From: [Eubacterium] siraeum
GTDB taxonomy: Bacteria > Bacillota > Clostridia > Oscillospirales > Ruminococcaceae
Direction of reading: 5' to 3'
Length of the DNA: 64,000 nucleotides
NCBI GenBank assembly: GCA_025150425.1
Contig: CP102281.1
Span: forward strand, 806,001 to 870,000
The first letter of the stretch is position 1; each line of letters opens with the position of its first letter. The notes under the pieces are model-generated. The model saw only the letters and a program-made list of their open reading frames with translations. It did no database searches and was not told the origin of the DNA. Below are positions 1 through 7,809 of the stretch, piece by piece. Made by a program: the position numbers and the translations under genes.

Positions 1-373
1 CGCTTTCGAACTTCTTTCCTGTTGCTTCTTCAATCTGGCTCTTAAGCTCATCGGAAAGCTCTATCTGCTTTGTGTTTTTATTTGTTGTGCTTGATGCCTG
101 ATGAGAGATTATAGTTTCGACTACGCTTGCAAGGTGGTCTGCCTTTGACTGTGCGACAGTTCTGAACTGTGATCTGTCTGCGTTGTCGACCTCTTTTTTC
201 TGTGCCGATTTCTTTGTATATGCGGGAGTGAAGGTGTCCTCGCTCTTTACATATTTGTCGGCGTTATCGGCTGTGAGGGTGCTTTTTGCCTTCTCCGTTG
301 ATGTCTGTACGCTTGTCTTTGGCGCTGTCTGAGCTGTGACAGCCGCCTGTTCTGCTACCTTTGCTATTTCCAT
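1..373 (-). CDS. Hypothetical protein, C-terminus beyond the window
   Basis: An open frame runs from an ATG at 373 down to the window edge, giving the first 124 residues of a protein I do not recognise. A GGAAAGGA ribosome-binding site lies about 8 bases upstream. The sequence is rich in Ala, Thr, Lys, Ser and Gln, has no signal peptide, membrane segment or cysteine, and looks soluble and partly disordered (starts MEIAKVAEQAAVTAQTAPK). A Ser/Thr-rich stretch follows near residues 90-100. It is divergent from the ABC transporter operon on the other side of a 315-base gap. No function is proposed. Confidence 0.7.
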   Translation of the reverse strand, partial: MEIAKVAEQAAVTAQTAPKTSVQTSTEKAKSTLTADNADKYVKSEDTFTPAYTKKSAQKKEVDNADRSQFRTVAQSKADHLASVVETIISHQASSTTNKNTKQIELSDELKSQIEEATGKKFES

Positions 374-511
374 ATCAGTTAGTCCTTTCCTGATTATTAA
401 TCTGATTGTGAAACCGTATTGTAAGCTGTAACCGACATACAATATTCCTTATAATTAATATCGGCAGGAAAAAAGAAAAATTAAGTTTTTCAAAAAATTT
501 GCGAAACAGTA

Positions 512-540
512 TTGACAAATCGTGTTGAAGTGGTTATACT
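512..540 (+). promoter_or_regulatory. Sigma-A-type promoter of the ABC exporter operon
   Basis: TTGACA at 512-517 and TATACT at 535-540 are separated by exactly 17 bases. It faces the ABC transporter genes and predicts a leader of about 140 bases before the ATG at 689. Confidence 0.75.
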
Positions 541-688
541 GTTAATATAACACATAAACAGTTGGCAAATTCCGTGCAAAATTTACCGGATGTTGCTTAA
601 TCACGGCTTTTGTGTTATACTTGAATAAATGCGACAGACGGCAAGGATGGCGTTTTTCGCAGAATACAGGAAGGAAACGAATACTGAT

Positions 689-1612
689 ATGTCGCTCGAA
701 GTAAACGGAATATCCAAGCAATACGGTAATTTCACGGCACTTCATCCGCTCAGCTTTACACTTAGCGAGCCGGGTGTATATGCCTTGCTCGGAACAAACG
801 GCGCAGGCAAGACCACCGCTATAAGAATAATACTCGGTATGCTCAGCCGCAACAGCGGTGAGGTGCTGTGGAACGGTAAGGCATTATCGCCTGTCACGGA
901 AAAAGTCGGATACCTGGCGGAAGAACGCGGGCTTTATCCGAAATACAAGATAAGCGAACAGCTGACCTACTTTGCAAAGCTGAGAGGTATGCGCAGTGCA
1001 GATATTGAGAAGTCGCTTGCGTACTGGTTCAAGCGGCTTGAGCTAAGCGGCTATGAGGACAAGAGAGCGGAGCAGCTTTCAAAGGGTAATCAGCAGAAGG
1101 TACAGCTTGTAGCGGCGCTTGTCGCAGACCCGGAGCTTATCATACTCGATGAGCCGCTGAGCGGACTTGATCCTGTGAACGCCGATCTTTTCAAGAGCGT
1201 TATAAATGAGCAGATAGATAAGAAAAAGTATATAATCATGTCCTGCCACCAGATGCCCGTAATAGAAGAATTCTGCAAGGATATTACGATACTTCATCAC
1301 GGTACGGCGGTATTGCAGGGCGACCTTAACAAGATAAAGAAAAGCTACGGCAGAGTGAACCTGTCGGTAAAGTGTGACGGCGATGTACTGCCGCTTGCCG
1401 CACAGTGCGGTCTTGTACCCGAAACGATAACTCCCGATAAGCTCACGTTTAAAATACAGTCGGAGGAGCAGGCAAAATCGCTTCTTAAAATGATTGTTGA
1501 CAGCGGAATGCCGCTTGTGCGTTACGAGCTTCGAGAGCCGAGCCTGCATGAAATATTTGTTGAGAACATAGAAAGAGCCGACAAAGAGGCAGGAAGGAGT
1601 GACGAGGCGTGA
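689..1612 (+). CDS. ABC-2 type exporter, ATP-binding protein (NatA/YhaQ-like)
   Basis: The ATPase subunit of an ABC-2 exporter, working at the inner face of the membrane with the permease encoded next. Walker A is GTNGAGKTT at residues 35-43, the signature is LSKGNQQ, and Walker B with the following loop is LIILDEPLSGLDP. The C-terminal part ends in the EPSLHEIFVE motif seen in NatA/YhaQ-type proteins with a DUF4162-like tail. I chose ATG 689 (307 aa) over the in-frame ATG at 629 because AGGAAGGA at 668-675 precedes it and homology starts there. The stop codon overlaps the permease start by 4 bases, so the two are translationally coupled. Substrate is unknown; sodium or a peptide/antibiotic are the usual options for this family. 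Confidence 0.9.
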   Translation: MSLEVNGISKQYGNFTALHPLSFTLSEPGVYALLGTNGAGKTTAIRIILGMLSRNSGEVLWNGKALSPVTEKVGYLAEERGLYPKYKISEQLTYFAKLRGMRSADIEKSLAYWFKRLELSGYEDKRAEQLSKGNQQKVQLVAALVADPELIILDEPLSGLDPVNADLFKSVINEQIDKKKYIIMSCHQMPVIEEFCKDITILHHGTAVLQGDLNKIKKSYGRVNLSVKCDGDVLPLAAQCGLVPETITPDKLTFKIQSEEQAKSLLKMIVDSGMPLVRYELREPSLHEIFVENIERADKEAGRSDEA

Positions 1613-2964
1613 AAACAGGTACATACGGTTGGAAAAGCGTATTTGCTTTTACTTTCAGGCAGACGGCAAAGTCAAAGGCGTTCAAGGTAAGCTCGGTAAT
1701 CATCATTGCGCTTGTTTTTGCAATTGCACTTCTTGCGGGAGTTCTCCCTGCGCTTATCGGAAGCCGTTCAACCTCTGATGACGGGGATATAACGGGTGAC
1801 GGGGAAGGGCTTGTCGGCACGGTATATTTTGCCGATACGACGGGAATCACGTCGGGCAAAGATTATGAGGGCTTTTTATCCGAACTCGGCGTAAAAATCA
1901 ATGATTGCGGCAAGGACGCAGATATTCAGTCGCTTACCGAAAAGGTGAAGGGCGAAAACAAGTCCCTGCTGATAGTTATCAGGGAAAACAAAATCGGGTA
2001 TGATATTTACGCATCACGTCCGGGTGACGAATCAGTGTCATCGGGTACGGCGAACGGCTTCGGTGAAACCTTTAAAAGCGTTTTTGACAGCGTAAGATTG
2101 TCAAGGGCGGGACTTACCGACGAGCAGATTGCGGCTGTCAACAAGACGGTTTCGGTCTACCAGTCGGTTGCGGGAGAGCCTACCGAAAATGACTTCGGCT
2201 TTGTGGTGAAAATGGTACTGCCTATGCTGTCTTCTCTTGTGCTGTTTATGCTTATCTTTATTTACGGTCAGATGGTCGCACAGTCGATAGCGCAGGAAAA
2301 GACATCGAAGGTAATGGAACTTCTGCTGACATCTGTAAGACCGCTTGCGATAATTATCGGCAAGATACTTGCTATGGGCTCGCTTGCGCTGATACAGTTT
2401 ATGATGATCATTGCATCGGGTGTACTCGGAATCGTTGTTTCAACGCCTTTGTCATCGTCAATCATAGGCTCGTCTGAAGAAACGGGAGCAGTTACAAGTC
2501 AGCTTATGAATGAAGTCGGAAATGCACTCGGCGGTTTTTCGCCTGTTGTGATTGTGCTTATTATAGTCGTGTTCATAGTGGGATTTATATTCTTTGCGCT
2601 TATCGCAGGGCTTATAGGCGCTACGGTCAGCAGAATGGAGGACCTCAATGCCGCAATGCAGCCTATGTCGATAATAGGGGTACTCGGCTTCTATCTTGCT
2701 TATTTCCCGTCCACAATGGGCGGAGAGGCGAACACAATGGCGCTTGTATCATACTATCTGCCGATTTCCTCGCCGTTCTCGATTCCCTCGGCACTGCTGA
2801 CAGGGGCGATAGATATACCTCAGGCGCTTCTTGCCGTACTGGTCCTGTGCGTGTTCGTGGTGCTTATGGCACTGCTGGTTGCCCGTGTGTATGAGCAGAT
2901 AATACTGCACACCGGCAACAGACTTAAGTTAGGCGATATTTTAGGACTGGTAAAGAGCAAGTGA
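1609..2964 (+). CDS. ABC-2 type exporter permease (NatB/YhaP-like)
   Basis: The membrane partner of the preceding ATPase, 451 aa. It has one N-terminal membrane segment (about residues 22-45), a large extracytoplasmic domain (about 50-200), then five or more hydrophobic segments, which is the YhaP/NatB layout. A QEKTSKVMELLLTSV motif in the first cytoplasmic loop after the external domain is characteristic of ABC-2 permeases of this type. The start is GTG at 1609, inside the GTGA overlap with the ATPase stop, with AGGAAGGAG at 1591-1599 as ribosome-binding site. Substrate cannot be read from the sequence. Confidence 0.88.
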   Translation: MKTGTYGWKSVFAFTFRQTAKSKAFKVSSVIIIALVFAIALLAGVLPALIGSRSTSDDGDITGDGEGLVGTVYFADTTGITSGKDYEGFLSELGVKINDCGKDADIQSLTEKVKGENKSLLIVIRENKIGYDIYASRPGDESVSSGTANGFGETFKSVFDSVRLSRAGLTDEQIAAVNKTVSVYQSVAGEPTENDFGFVVKMVLPMLSSLVLFMLIFIYGQMVAQSIAQEKTSKVMELLLTSVRPLAIIIGKILAMGSLALIQFMMIIASGVLGIVVSTPLSSSIIGSSEETGAVTSQLMNEVGNALGGFSPVVIVLIIVVFIVGFIFFALIAGLIGATVSRMEDLNAAMQPMSIIGVLGFYLAYFPSTMGGEANTMALVSYYLPISSPFSIPSALLTGAIDIPQALLAVLVLCVFVVLMALLVARVYEQIILHTGNRLKLGDILGLVKSK

Positions 2965-2986
2965 TTTCCCGAAAGAAAAGTAAAAT

Positions 2987-4915
2987 ATGTATAGCGTGAA
3001 AAATCTGATAAAAGCAATGTCATATTTTGCCACCGCCGTGATTTTTATTACGGCGGTATCGCTGTTTGCTATGCAGGGCGATGACGGCAGGGCTTATGCG
3101 GCGGATGCGGTAGCGTCAATAAGCGTGACACCGATACGATCTGTGCTTGATGTTTCGGACAGGCGCACTGTCTACCGTTATGACGACAGCACGGGTAAAT
3201 ACAGTAAGATAAGCTATTATGACGTTTACGATTATGATAAAATAAAGCTGACGGTAGACTACGGCGGTTACAGCCGAAGCTACACGGGAAGCGAGATAAC
3301 CGCACTGACGGCTACGCTCGGAGCTCCGCTTGTTATTTCGGACGGGCAGAGTGAAAGCGTGTGGGGGAACGGTCGGCACACCGTAACATATACGCTCGGC
3401 ACGAAAAGCGCAAAAGCGGTTTTCACGGTAGCGGCAACAAGGATAAAGTCACTGTCGGTCACTCCGATGTATACTATCAATGCAATCTGTAACGTGAAGG
3501 GCGATTACAGGGTGGCCGCTGACGAGAACGGCAACATATCGCAACGCTTTGAATATGACTTAGCAGGATATGACTACAATGTAAAAATAATCTACACGGA
3601 CGGTACGACGGTCAGCTGTAACGCCGCCGATTTAAAGCAGATAACTGGGTATGAGCCTAAGTTTTCACAAGGGGATAAGGCGCTCTCTGTGGGCGTTAAC
3701 ACGGGTTATTGCACTGTAGGGGGGATTACGGCGGAGTTTTCGTTCAACGTTATCGAAAATCCTGTAAAGAGCGTATCACTGTATATGACCGGCGGTGCGG
3801 ATACATTAACTGCGAAAAATGACGGGTACTATGCAAAGAAAAGCGACGGCAGTACATATTTCAGATTTATTTACAACGAAACGAAAATCAGGGCGAAGGT
3901 CGTTTATACAAACGGAAGTACGGCGGATTATCCGATAGGCGAGCTTTGCGCCAAGCTGCACGGTCGGCTCGAAATAAGCGATACGCAAAGCGTTCAGCCG
4001 TGGGCGGCGGGTACGGTCACACTGCCTGCAAAAATAAACGGTATAAGTACGTCGCTTACGCTGAAAATAACAGGAGCGATACCTCCCTGCAATGTGGGCG
4101 GTCTTGCCTGTGACAGTTCTTCGGACGATTCGCTGACGGTTTCGTGGGATACCGACCCTTCTGCAGACGGCTACACAGCCGAGATATACAAGGGCGGTCG
4201 ATGGGTATCGCTTTCGTTGTCGAGCAGCGGAAATAAGGCAAGAGCATCGGCACACGCTTTACAGGGCGGTTCAAAGTATAAGTTCAGAGTGAGGGCATAC
4301 AGAAGGTCGGGAAGCGACACGATGTACAGCGACTACGCTTACATATCCGCATATACATTGCCTTCGGCCGTTTCGGGACTTAAGGCAGGTAACAGCTCGG
4401 CTTCTTCTGTCAGCCTCAGCTGGAGCAAATCTTCTTATGCGGACGGCTATACTGCCGAAATATATAAGGGCGGACAGTGGACGAAGCTCACTGTATCATC
4501 CGGCGGAAATTCAGCGTCATGCACTGCATCCTCGCTACAGAGCGGAGCAAAGTATAAGTTCAGGGTAAGAGCATATAAAAATGCGGACGGTAAAATTCTG
4601 TACAGCGATTATGCTTATATTTCCGCCTATACTCTGATAAACGAAACCGTAAAATTCTATAAGGCAGAGGCTACAAAGAACACTGTAACGATAAGCTGGT
4701 ACAAAGGTTCTTATGACGCATATACAGCGGAGGTCTATAAGGACGGACGGTGGACGAAGCTGACGGTGACTGTCGGCAACGGTACGGCAAAATGCACAGC
4801 AACCGCACTTCAGAGCGGATCGGCGTACAAGTTAAGAATAAAGGGCTATAAGAAAAGCGGTGAAGATACGCTTTACAGCATATACAGCTATATTTCGGTC
4901 AACACGCTGAAATAA
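2987..4915 (+). CDS. Secreted protein with Ig-like and three fibronectin type III domains
   Basis: A 642-residue exported protein. Residues 1-40 are a signal peptide: basic MYSVKNLIK start, hydrophobic core, cleavage probably after AYAADA. The middle (about 45-360) contains three or four related beta-rich repeats of about 100 residues, with phrases such as VTYTLGTKSAKAVFTV, similar to bacterial Ig-like domains. The C-terminal third has three tandem FN3-like modules sharing DGYTAEIYKGGRW, SGxKYKFRVRAYK and YSDYAYISAYTL. There is no LPXTG or dockerin, so it is secreted or loosely held. It starts 22 bases after the permease and may be in the same transcript. Role unknown; substrate or surface binding is a guess. 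Confidence 0.8.
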   Translation: MYSVKNLIKAMSYFATAVIFITAVSLFAMQGDDGRAYAADAVASISVTPIRSVLDVSDRRTVYRYDDSTGKYSKISYYDVYDYDKIKLTVDYGGYSRSYTGSEITALTATLGAPLVISDGQSESVWGNGRHTVTYTLGTKSAKAVFTVAATRIKSLSVTPMYTINAICNVKGDYRVAADENGNISQRFEYDLAGYDYNVKIIYTDGTTVSCNAADLKQITGYEPKFSQGDKALSVGVNTGYCTVGGITAEFSFNVIENPVKSVSLYMTGGADTLTAKNDGYYAKKSDGSTYFRFIYNETKIRAKVVYTNGSTADYPIGELCAKLHGRLEISDTQSVQPWAAGTVTLPAKINGISTSLTLKITGAIPPCNVGGLACDSSSDDSLTVSWDTDPSADGYTAEIYKGGRWVSLSLSSSGNKARASAHALQGGSKYKFRVRAYRRSGSDTMYSDYAYISAYTLPSAVSGLKAGNSSASSVSLSWSKSSYADGYTAEIYKGGQWTKLTVSSGGNSASCTASSLQSGAKYKFRVRAYKNADGKILYSDYAYISAYTLINETVKFYKAEATKNTVTISWYKGSYDAYTAEVYKDGRWTKLTVTVGNGTAKCTATALQSGSAYKLRIKGYKKSGEDTLYSIYSYISVNTLK

Positions 4916-4937
4916 GATAAACGGAAAGGATTTTAAG

Positions 4938-5423
4938 ATGGAAATTATTGTAGCGGTAGATGAAAACTACGGGATAGGCAAGGACGGCGACCTGCTCGCA
5001 CATCTTTCGCCGGATCTGAAAAGGCTGAAGGCTATGACGGTCGGAAACATAATAGTTATGGGAAGCAAGACCTATATGAGCTTTCCTAAGCGACCTCTTC
5101 CCGACAGGGAGAACCTTATAATCACGCACCACCCGGAGAATTATCCCGGAATTAAGTGCTTTACCGGTGTGGATGAGTTTCTGGAATACTCGAAAACTGC
5201 GGATAAGCCGATATTCGTGCTTGGCGGAGGAAGCGTATATGAACAGCTTCTGCCTTATTGCGAAAAGGCACATATAACAAAAATTCTTCACAGCTTTGAG
5301 GCGGATACGTTCTTCCCGAATCTTGACAATAATCCGGACTGGGAGAAGGAAAACGAGGAGGATATTGTCACAGGTGAGAAATACCCGTTCAGGTATGTGA
5401 CGTATGTCCGCAGAAAAAAATAA
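4938..5423 (+). CDS. folA: Dihydrofolate reductase
   Basis: Reduces dihydrofolate to tetrahydrofolate with NADPH, 161 aa, the usual DHFR length. The N-terminal strand IIVAVDENYGIGKDGDLLAHL is followed by SPDLKRLK, which supplies the conserved acidic residue for folate binding. VMGSKTYMSFP matches the NADPH-binding GRxTxxS region, and VLGGGSVYEQLL is the classic GG-containing loop. The ribosome-binding site is GGAAAGGA 8-9 bases before ATG 4938. No thymidylate synthase gene is adjacent. It ends the first + strand group and is followed by a strong terminator. Confidence 0.95.
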   Translation: MEIIVAVDENYGIGKDGDLLAHLSPDLKRLKAMTVGNIIVMGSKTYMSFPKRPLPDRENLIITHHPENYPGIKCFTGVDEFLEYSKTADKPIFVLGGGSVYEQLLPYCEKAHITKILHSFEADTFFPNLDNNPDWEKENEEDIVTGEKYPFRYVTYVRRKK

Positions 5424-5535
5424 ATCTTTTTGCAGGAAGCTGTGATTTTGTGTCACAAGCACCACTTTCTCAACATCTTGTTGCTGTCGCTTCAAGAAAT
5501 ACAATATGTTGAAAAGTAACAATAAATATCATGTT

Positions 5536-5562
5536 CAGCCCTTGATTCAAGGGCTGTTTTTT
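5536..5562 (+). terminator. Rho-independent terminator after folA
   Basis: Perfect 9-bp stem CAGCCCTTG / CAAGGGCTG (5536-5544 and 5548-5556), a 3-base loop, then six T residues at 5557-5562. It separates folA from the dcw cluster promoter. Confidence 0.88.
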
Positions 5563-5630
5563 GTGCAAAATACACTAAATTCAAAAACTGCATTTAGATA
5601 CTTTTTTGGAGCAAATGATAAAATTCCCAC

Positions 5631-5659
5631 TTGAAATTTTTTTCTGTGGGCTGTATAAT
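5631..5659 (+). promoter_or_regulatory. Promoter of the dcw cluster (upstream of mraZ)
   Basis: TTGAAA at 5631-5636 and TATAAT at 5654-5659 with a 17-base spacer. The predicted start near 5666 leaves a leader of about 120 bases before the mraZ GTG. Confidence 0.8.
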
Positions 5660-5673
5660 ATAAATGTACACTT

Positions 5674-5699
5674 TTTGACACTTTGGTGGGGCTTTGGAC
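5674..5699 (+). promoter_or_regulatory. Candidate MraZ operator repeats
   Basis: Three T/G-rich direct repeats, TTTGACA (5674-5680), TTTGGTG (5682-5688) and TTTGGAC (5693-5699), lie just downstream of the -10 box. MraZ is known to autoregulate dcw clusters by binding short G-rich direct repeats with roughly helical spacing near the promoter. The spacing here (8 and 11) is irregular, so this is a tentative assignment. Confidence 0.4.
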
Positions 5700-5789
5700 A
5701 CTTATTTTTCATTGAAATTCAACTTTTCTGAAAAATGTGCGGGGTCGCACCTCTTCGGCGTATCTTTTTGTGAAAGGAGGGACAGGCTC

Positions 5790-6209
5790 GTGATAGGCGA
5801 ATTCAAATCTACACTTGATGCAAAGGGCAGAATGAACATACCGCTTAAACTCCGTGAAGAAATGGGAAACGATCTTGTCCTTGCGAAAACAATAGGTACA
5901 GCCTGCATAAAGGTGTATTCAAAAGAGGACTGGCAGAAGCTGGTTGCCAGAATAAATGAGCTTCCGCAGGTGAAAACTCAGAGTATAAAACGATTTTTAT
6001 TCGGCAGTGCTTATGAGATTTCGGCGGACAAGCAGGGAAGAGTTTCTGTTCCTCAGCCGCTCAGAGAGTACGCAACGCTGACCGCTGATGTTGTGGTAGT
6101 CGGACTTGAGGGTACTGCGGAAATATGGGATAAAGCTTCGTGGGTAAAGTTCAACGAGAACACAAACAACGAGGATCTGACAGAGCTTGCGCTTGAGCTT
6201 GGAATATAA
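5790..6209 (+). CDS. mraZ: Transcriptional regulator MraZ
   Basis: The first gene of the division and cell-wall cluster and its likely autorepressor. The protein is 139 aa with two SpoVT/AbrB-like swapped hairpins. The first begins IGEFKSTLDAKGRMNIPLKLRE and the second contains the DKQGRVSVPQPLREYA copy, so the DxxGR signature is present twice. The start is GTG 5790, with AAAGGAGG at 5773-5780 nine bases upstream; the frame stays open further up to an ATG at 5694 but without similarity to the family. rsmH follows after 12 bases. Confidence 0.93.
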   Translation: MIGEFKSTLDAKGRMNIPLKLREEMGNDLVLAKTIGTACIKVYSKEDWQKLVARINELPQVKTQSIKRFLFGSAYEISADKQGRVSVPQPLREYATLTADVVVVGLEGTAEIWDKASWVKFNENTNNEDLTELALELGI

Positions 6210-6221
6210 ACGGGAGGAAAT

Positions 6222-7148
6222 ATGAGCGAAAAACCTATTCATATACCCGTTTTGTTGAGTGAAACGATAGAATCGCTTGATATAAAGCCCGACGGTATTT
6301 ATGTTGACTGTACGACAGGCTTTGCGGGACATTCGTCCGAGATAGCAAAGCGTCTTACAACGGGCAGGCTTATCGGCTTTGACCGTGATCCCGACGCTGT
6401 AAAGGCGGCGGAGGAAAAGCTGAAGGACTATCCCCACACGCTTATCAACAGGAAATTTTCGACATTTGACGAAAGTCTTGACGAAATCGGAGTCGGCAAG
6501 GTTGACGGGGTGCTGATGGATCTCGGAGTTTCATCATATCAGCTTGATACGGCTGAGAGAGGATTTTCCTATCACGAGGACGCACCTCTTGATATGAGAA
6601 TGAGCAAGAGCGGGCTTAGCGCCTATGATGTTGTTAACGAATACAGCAAGGAACAGCTGGAAAAGATACTTTTCGAGTACGGCGAGGAGAAATTCGCACA
6701 CGGCATAGTAAGCGGTATACTTAAAGCGAGAGAAACCGCACCGATAAAGACAACGCTGGAGCTTGCCGAGATAGTAAAAAGGAACGTACCGCTAAAGGTT
6801 CGCAAGGAGAAGAACCCTTGCAAAAAGACCTTTCAGGCGATAAGAATAGAAGTAAACGGTGAACTTGACGAACTGAAAAAAGGAATGTCGGAGGCTTTTG
6901 AAAGGCTTTCGCAAGGAGGAAGGCTCGCAATCATCACCTTCCATTCAATAGAGGACAGGATAGTAAAAAATACATTCAGAGAATATTGCACAGGCTGTAC
7001 CTGTCCGCCGGATTTTCCTGTTTGCGTATGCGGAAAGAAGCCGAGAGGCAGAACGGTTTACAGAAAGCCGGTAACCGCAAGCGAAGAAGAACTTGCAGTG
7101 AACAACCGTTCAAGAAGTGCAAAGCTCAGAGTAATAGAGAAACTTTAA
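6222..7148 (+). CDS. rsmH: 16S rRNA (cytosine-1402 N4)-methyltransferase
   Basis: SAM-dependent methyltransferase (MraW) that modifies C1402 in the ribosomal P site, 308 aa. Visible are HIPVLLSETIESLDIKPDG at the start, the VDCTTGFAGHS SAM-binding loop (usual DxTxGxGGH), LMDLGVSSYQLD, and the FHSIEDRIVK motif. The C-terminus ends with NNRSRSAKLRVIEK, typical for RsmH. A strong GGGAGGAAAT ribosome-binding site precedes ATG 6222. It sits between mraZ and ftsL as in most Firmicutes. Confidence 0.96.
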   Translation: MSEKPIHIPVLLSETIESLDIKPDGIYVDCTTGFAGHSSEIAKRLTTGRLIGFDRDPDAVKAAEEKLKDYPHTLINRKFSTFDESLDEIGVGKVDGVLMDLGVSSYQLDTAERGFSYHEDAPLDMRMSKSGLSAYDVVNEYSKEQLEKILFEYGEEKFAHGIVSGILKARETAPIKTTLELAEIVKRNVPLKVRKEKNPCKKTFQAIRIEVNGELDELKKGMSEAFERLSQGGRLAIITFHSIEDRIVKNTFREYCTGCTCPPDFPVCVCGKKPRGRTVYRKPVTASEEELAVNNRSRSAKLRVIEKL

Positions 7149-7163
7149 TAAGGGGGAATAATA

Positions 7164-7658
7164 ATGACAACACCGCACAACAGAACAAGTACGGCTTATG
7201 ATATGTCCTTGTTCGACACGTCAAAAAGAAAAGAACAGCAGACTCCCGAAAAGAAACCGGAGCTTAAGGTCGCTACGTCTTCCGTTGCAAAATCAGGCAG
7301 ACCTGTGGCAGTGGCAGTAATAGGCGCAGTTTTCCTCGCAGTGTTTGTAATGTTCTTATACAGCAAGGCCGCACTCAGCGAGGTCAATCTGAAGATAAGC
7401 AACGAAACGCAGGCGTTATCGGACGCACAGAGCATAAATACCGCACTGAGCAATCAGCTGAGCGGTTCGGTTTCGCTTGAGAATGTAGAGCAATACGCAG
7501 TCAGCGAACTCGGTATGCAGAAGGTCAGCGCATCGCAGGAAAGATACGTTGAGATGAATACCGGAAACATGACCGAAACAGCGAAGAATGATAATGACAA
7601 TATCTTTGTCACTGTTCAGGACTGGTTTAACGGGATTTTAGAATATCTCGGATTTTAG
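7164..7658 (+). CDS. ftsL: FtsL-like divisome protein
   Basis: A 164-residue bitopic protein in the ftsL position. A cytoplasmic Lys-rich tail (1-45) is followed by one membrane helix (about 46-70, AVAVIGAVFLAVFVMFLY) and an external heptad-like coiled coil (about 72-115) with Asn-rich SINTALSNQL. It ends in the ELGMQKVSASQERYVEM element typical of FtsL/DivIC proteins, plus a 35-residue tail. FtsL bridges FtsQ/DivIB, DivIC and the septal synthase. Sequence similarity across the family is low, so the name rests on layout, motif and position. GGGGGAATAAT precedes the ATG. Confidence 0.8.
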   Translation: MTTPHNRTSTAYDMSLFDTSKRKEQQTPEKKPELKVATSSVAKSGRPVAVAVIGAVFLAVFVMFLYSKAALSEVNLKISNETQALSDAQSINTALSNQLSGSVSLENVEQYAVSELGMQKVSASQERYVEMNTGNMTETAKNDNDNIFVTVQDWFNGILEYLGF

Positions 7659-7809
7659 GGCATATAAATGAACAAGCAGGGCTCCTTTCCACGTTGATAC
7701 GGCTGTGTTTACGAGGAAAGGATAATGCTTTTTTATCGAAAGTAATTTTTATTGCTTGAATCATCGGCGGCTTTTGCCGTTATCTCATTTTACCGGCAAG
7801 GAGAAATCT

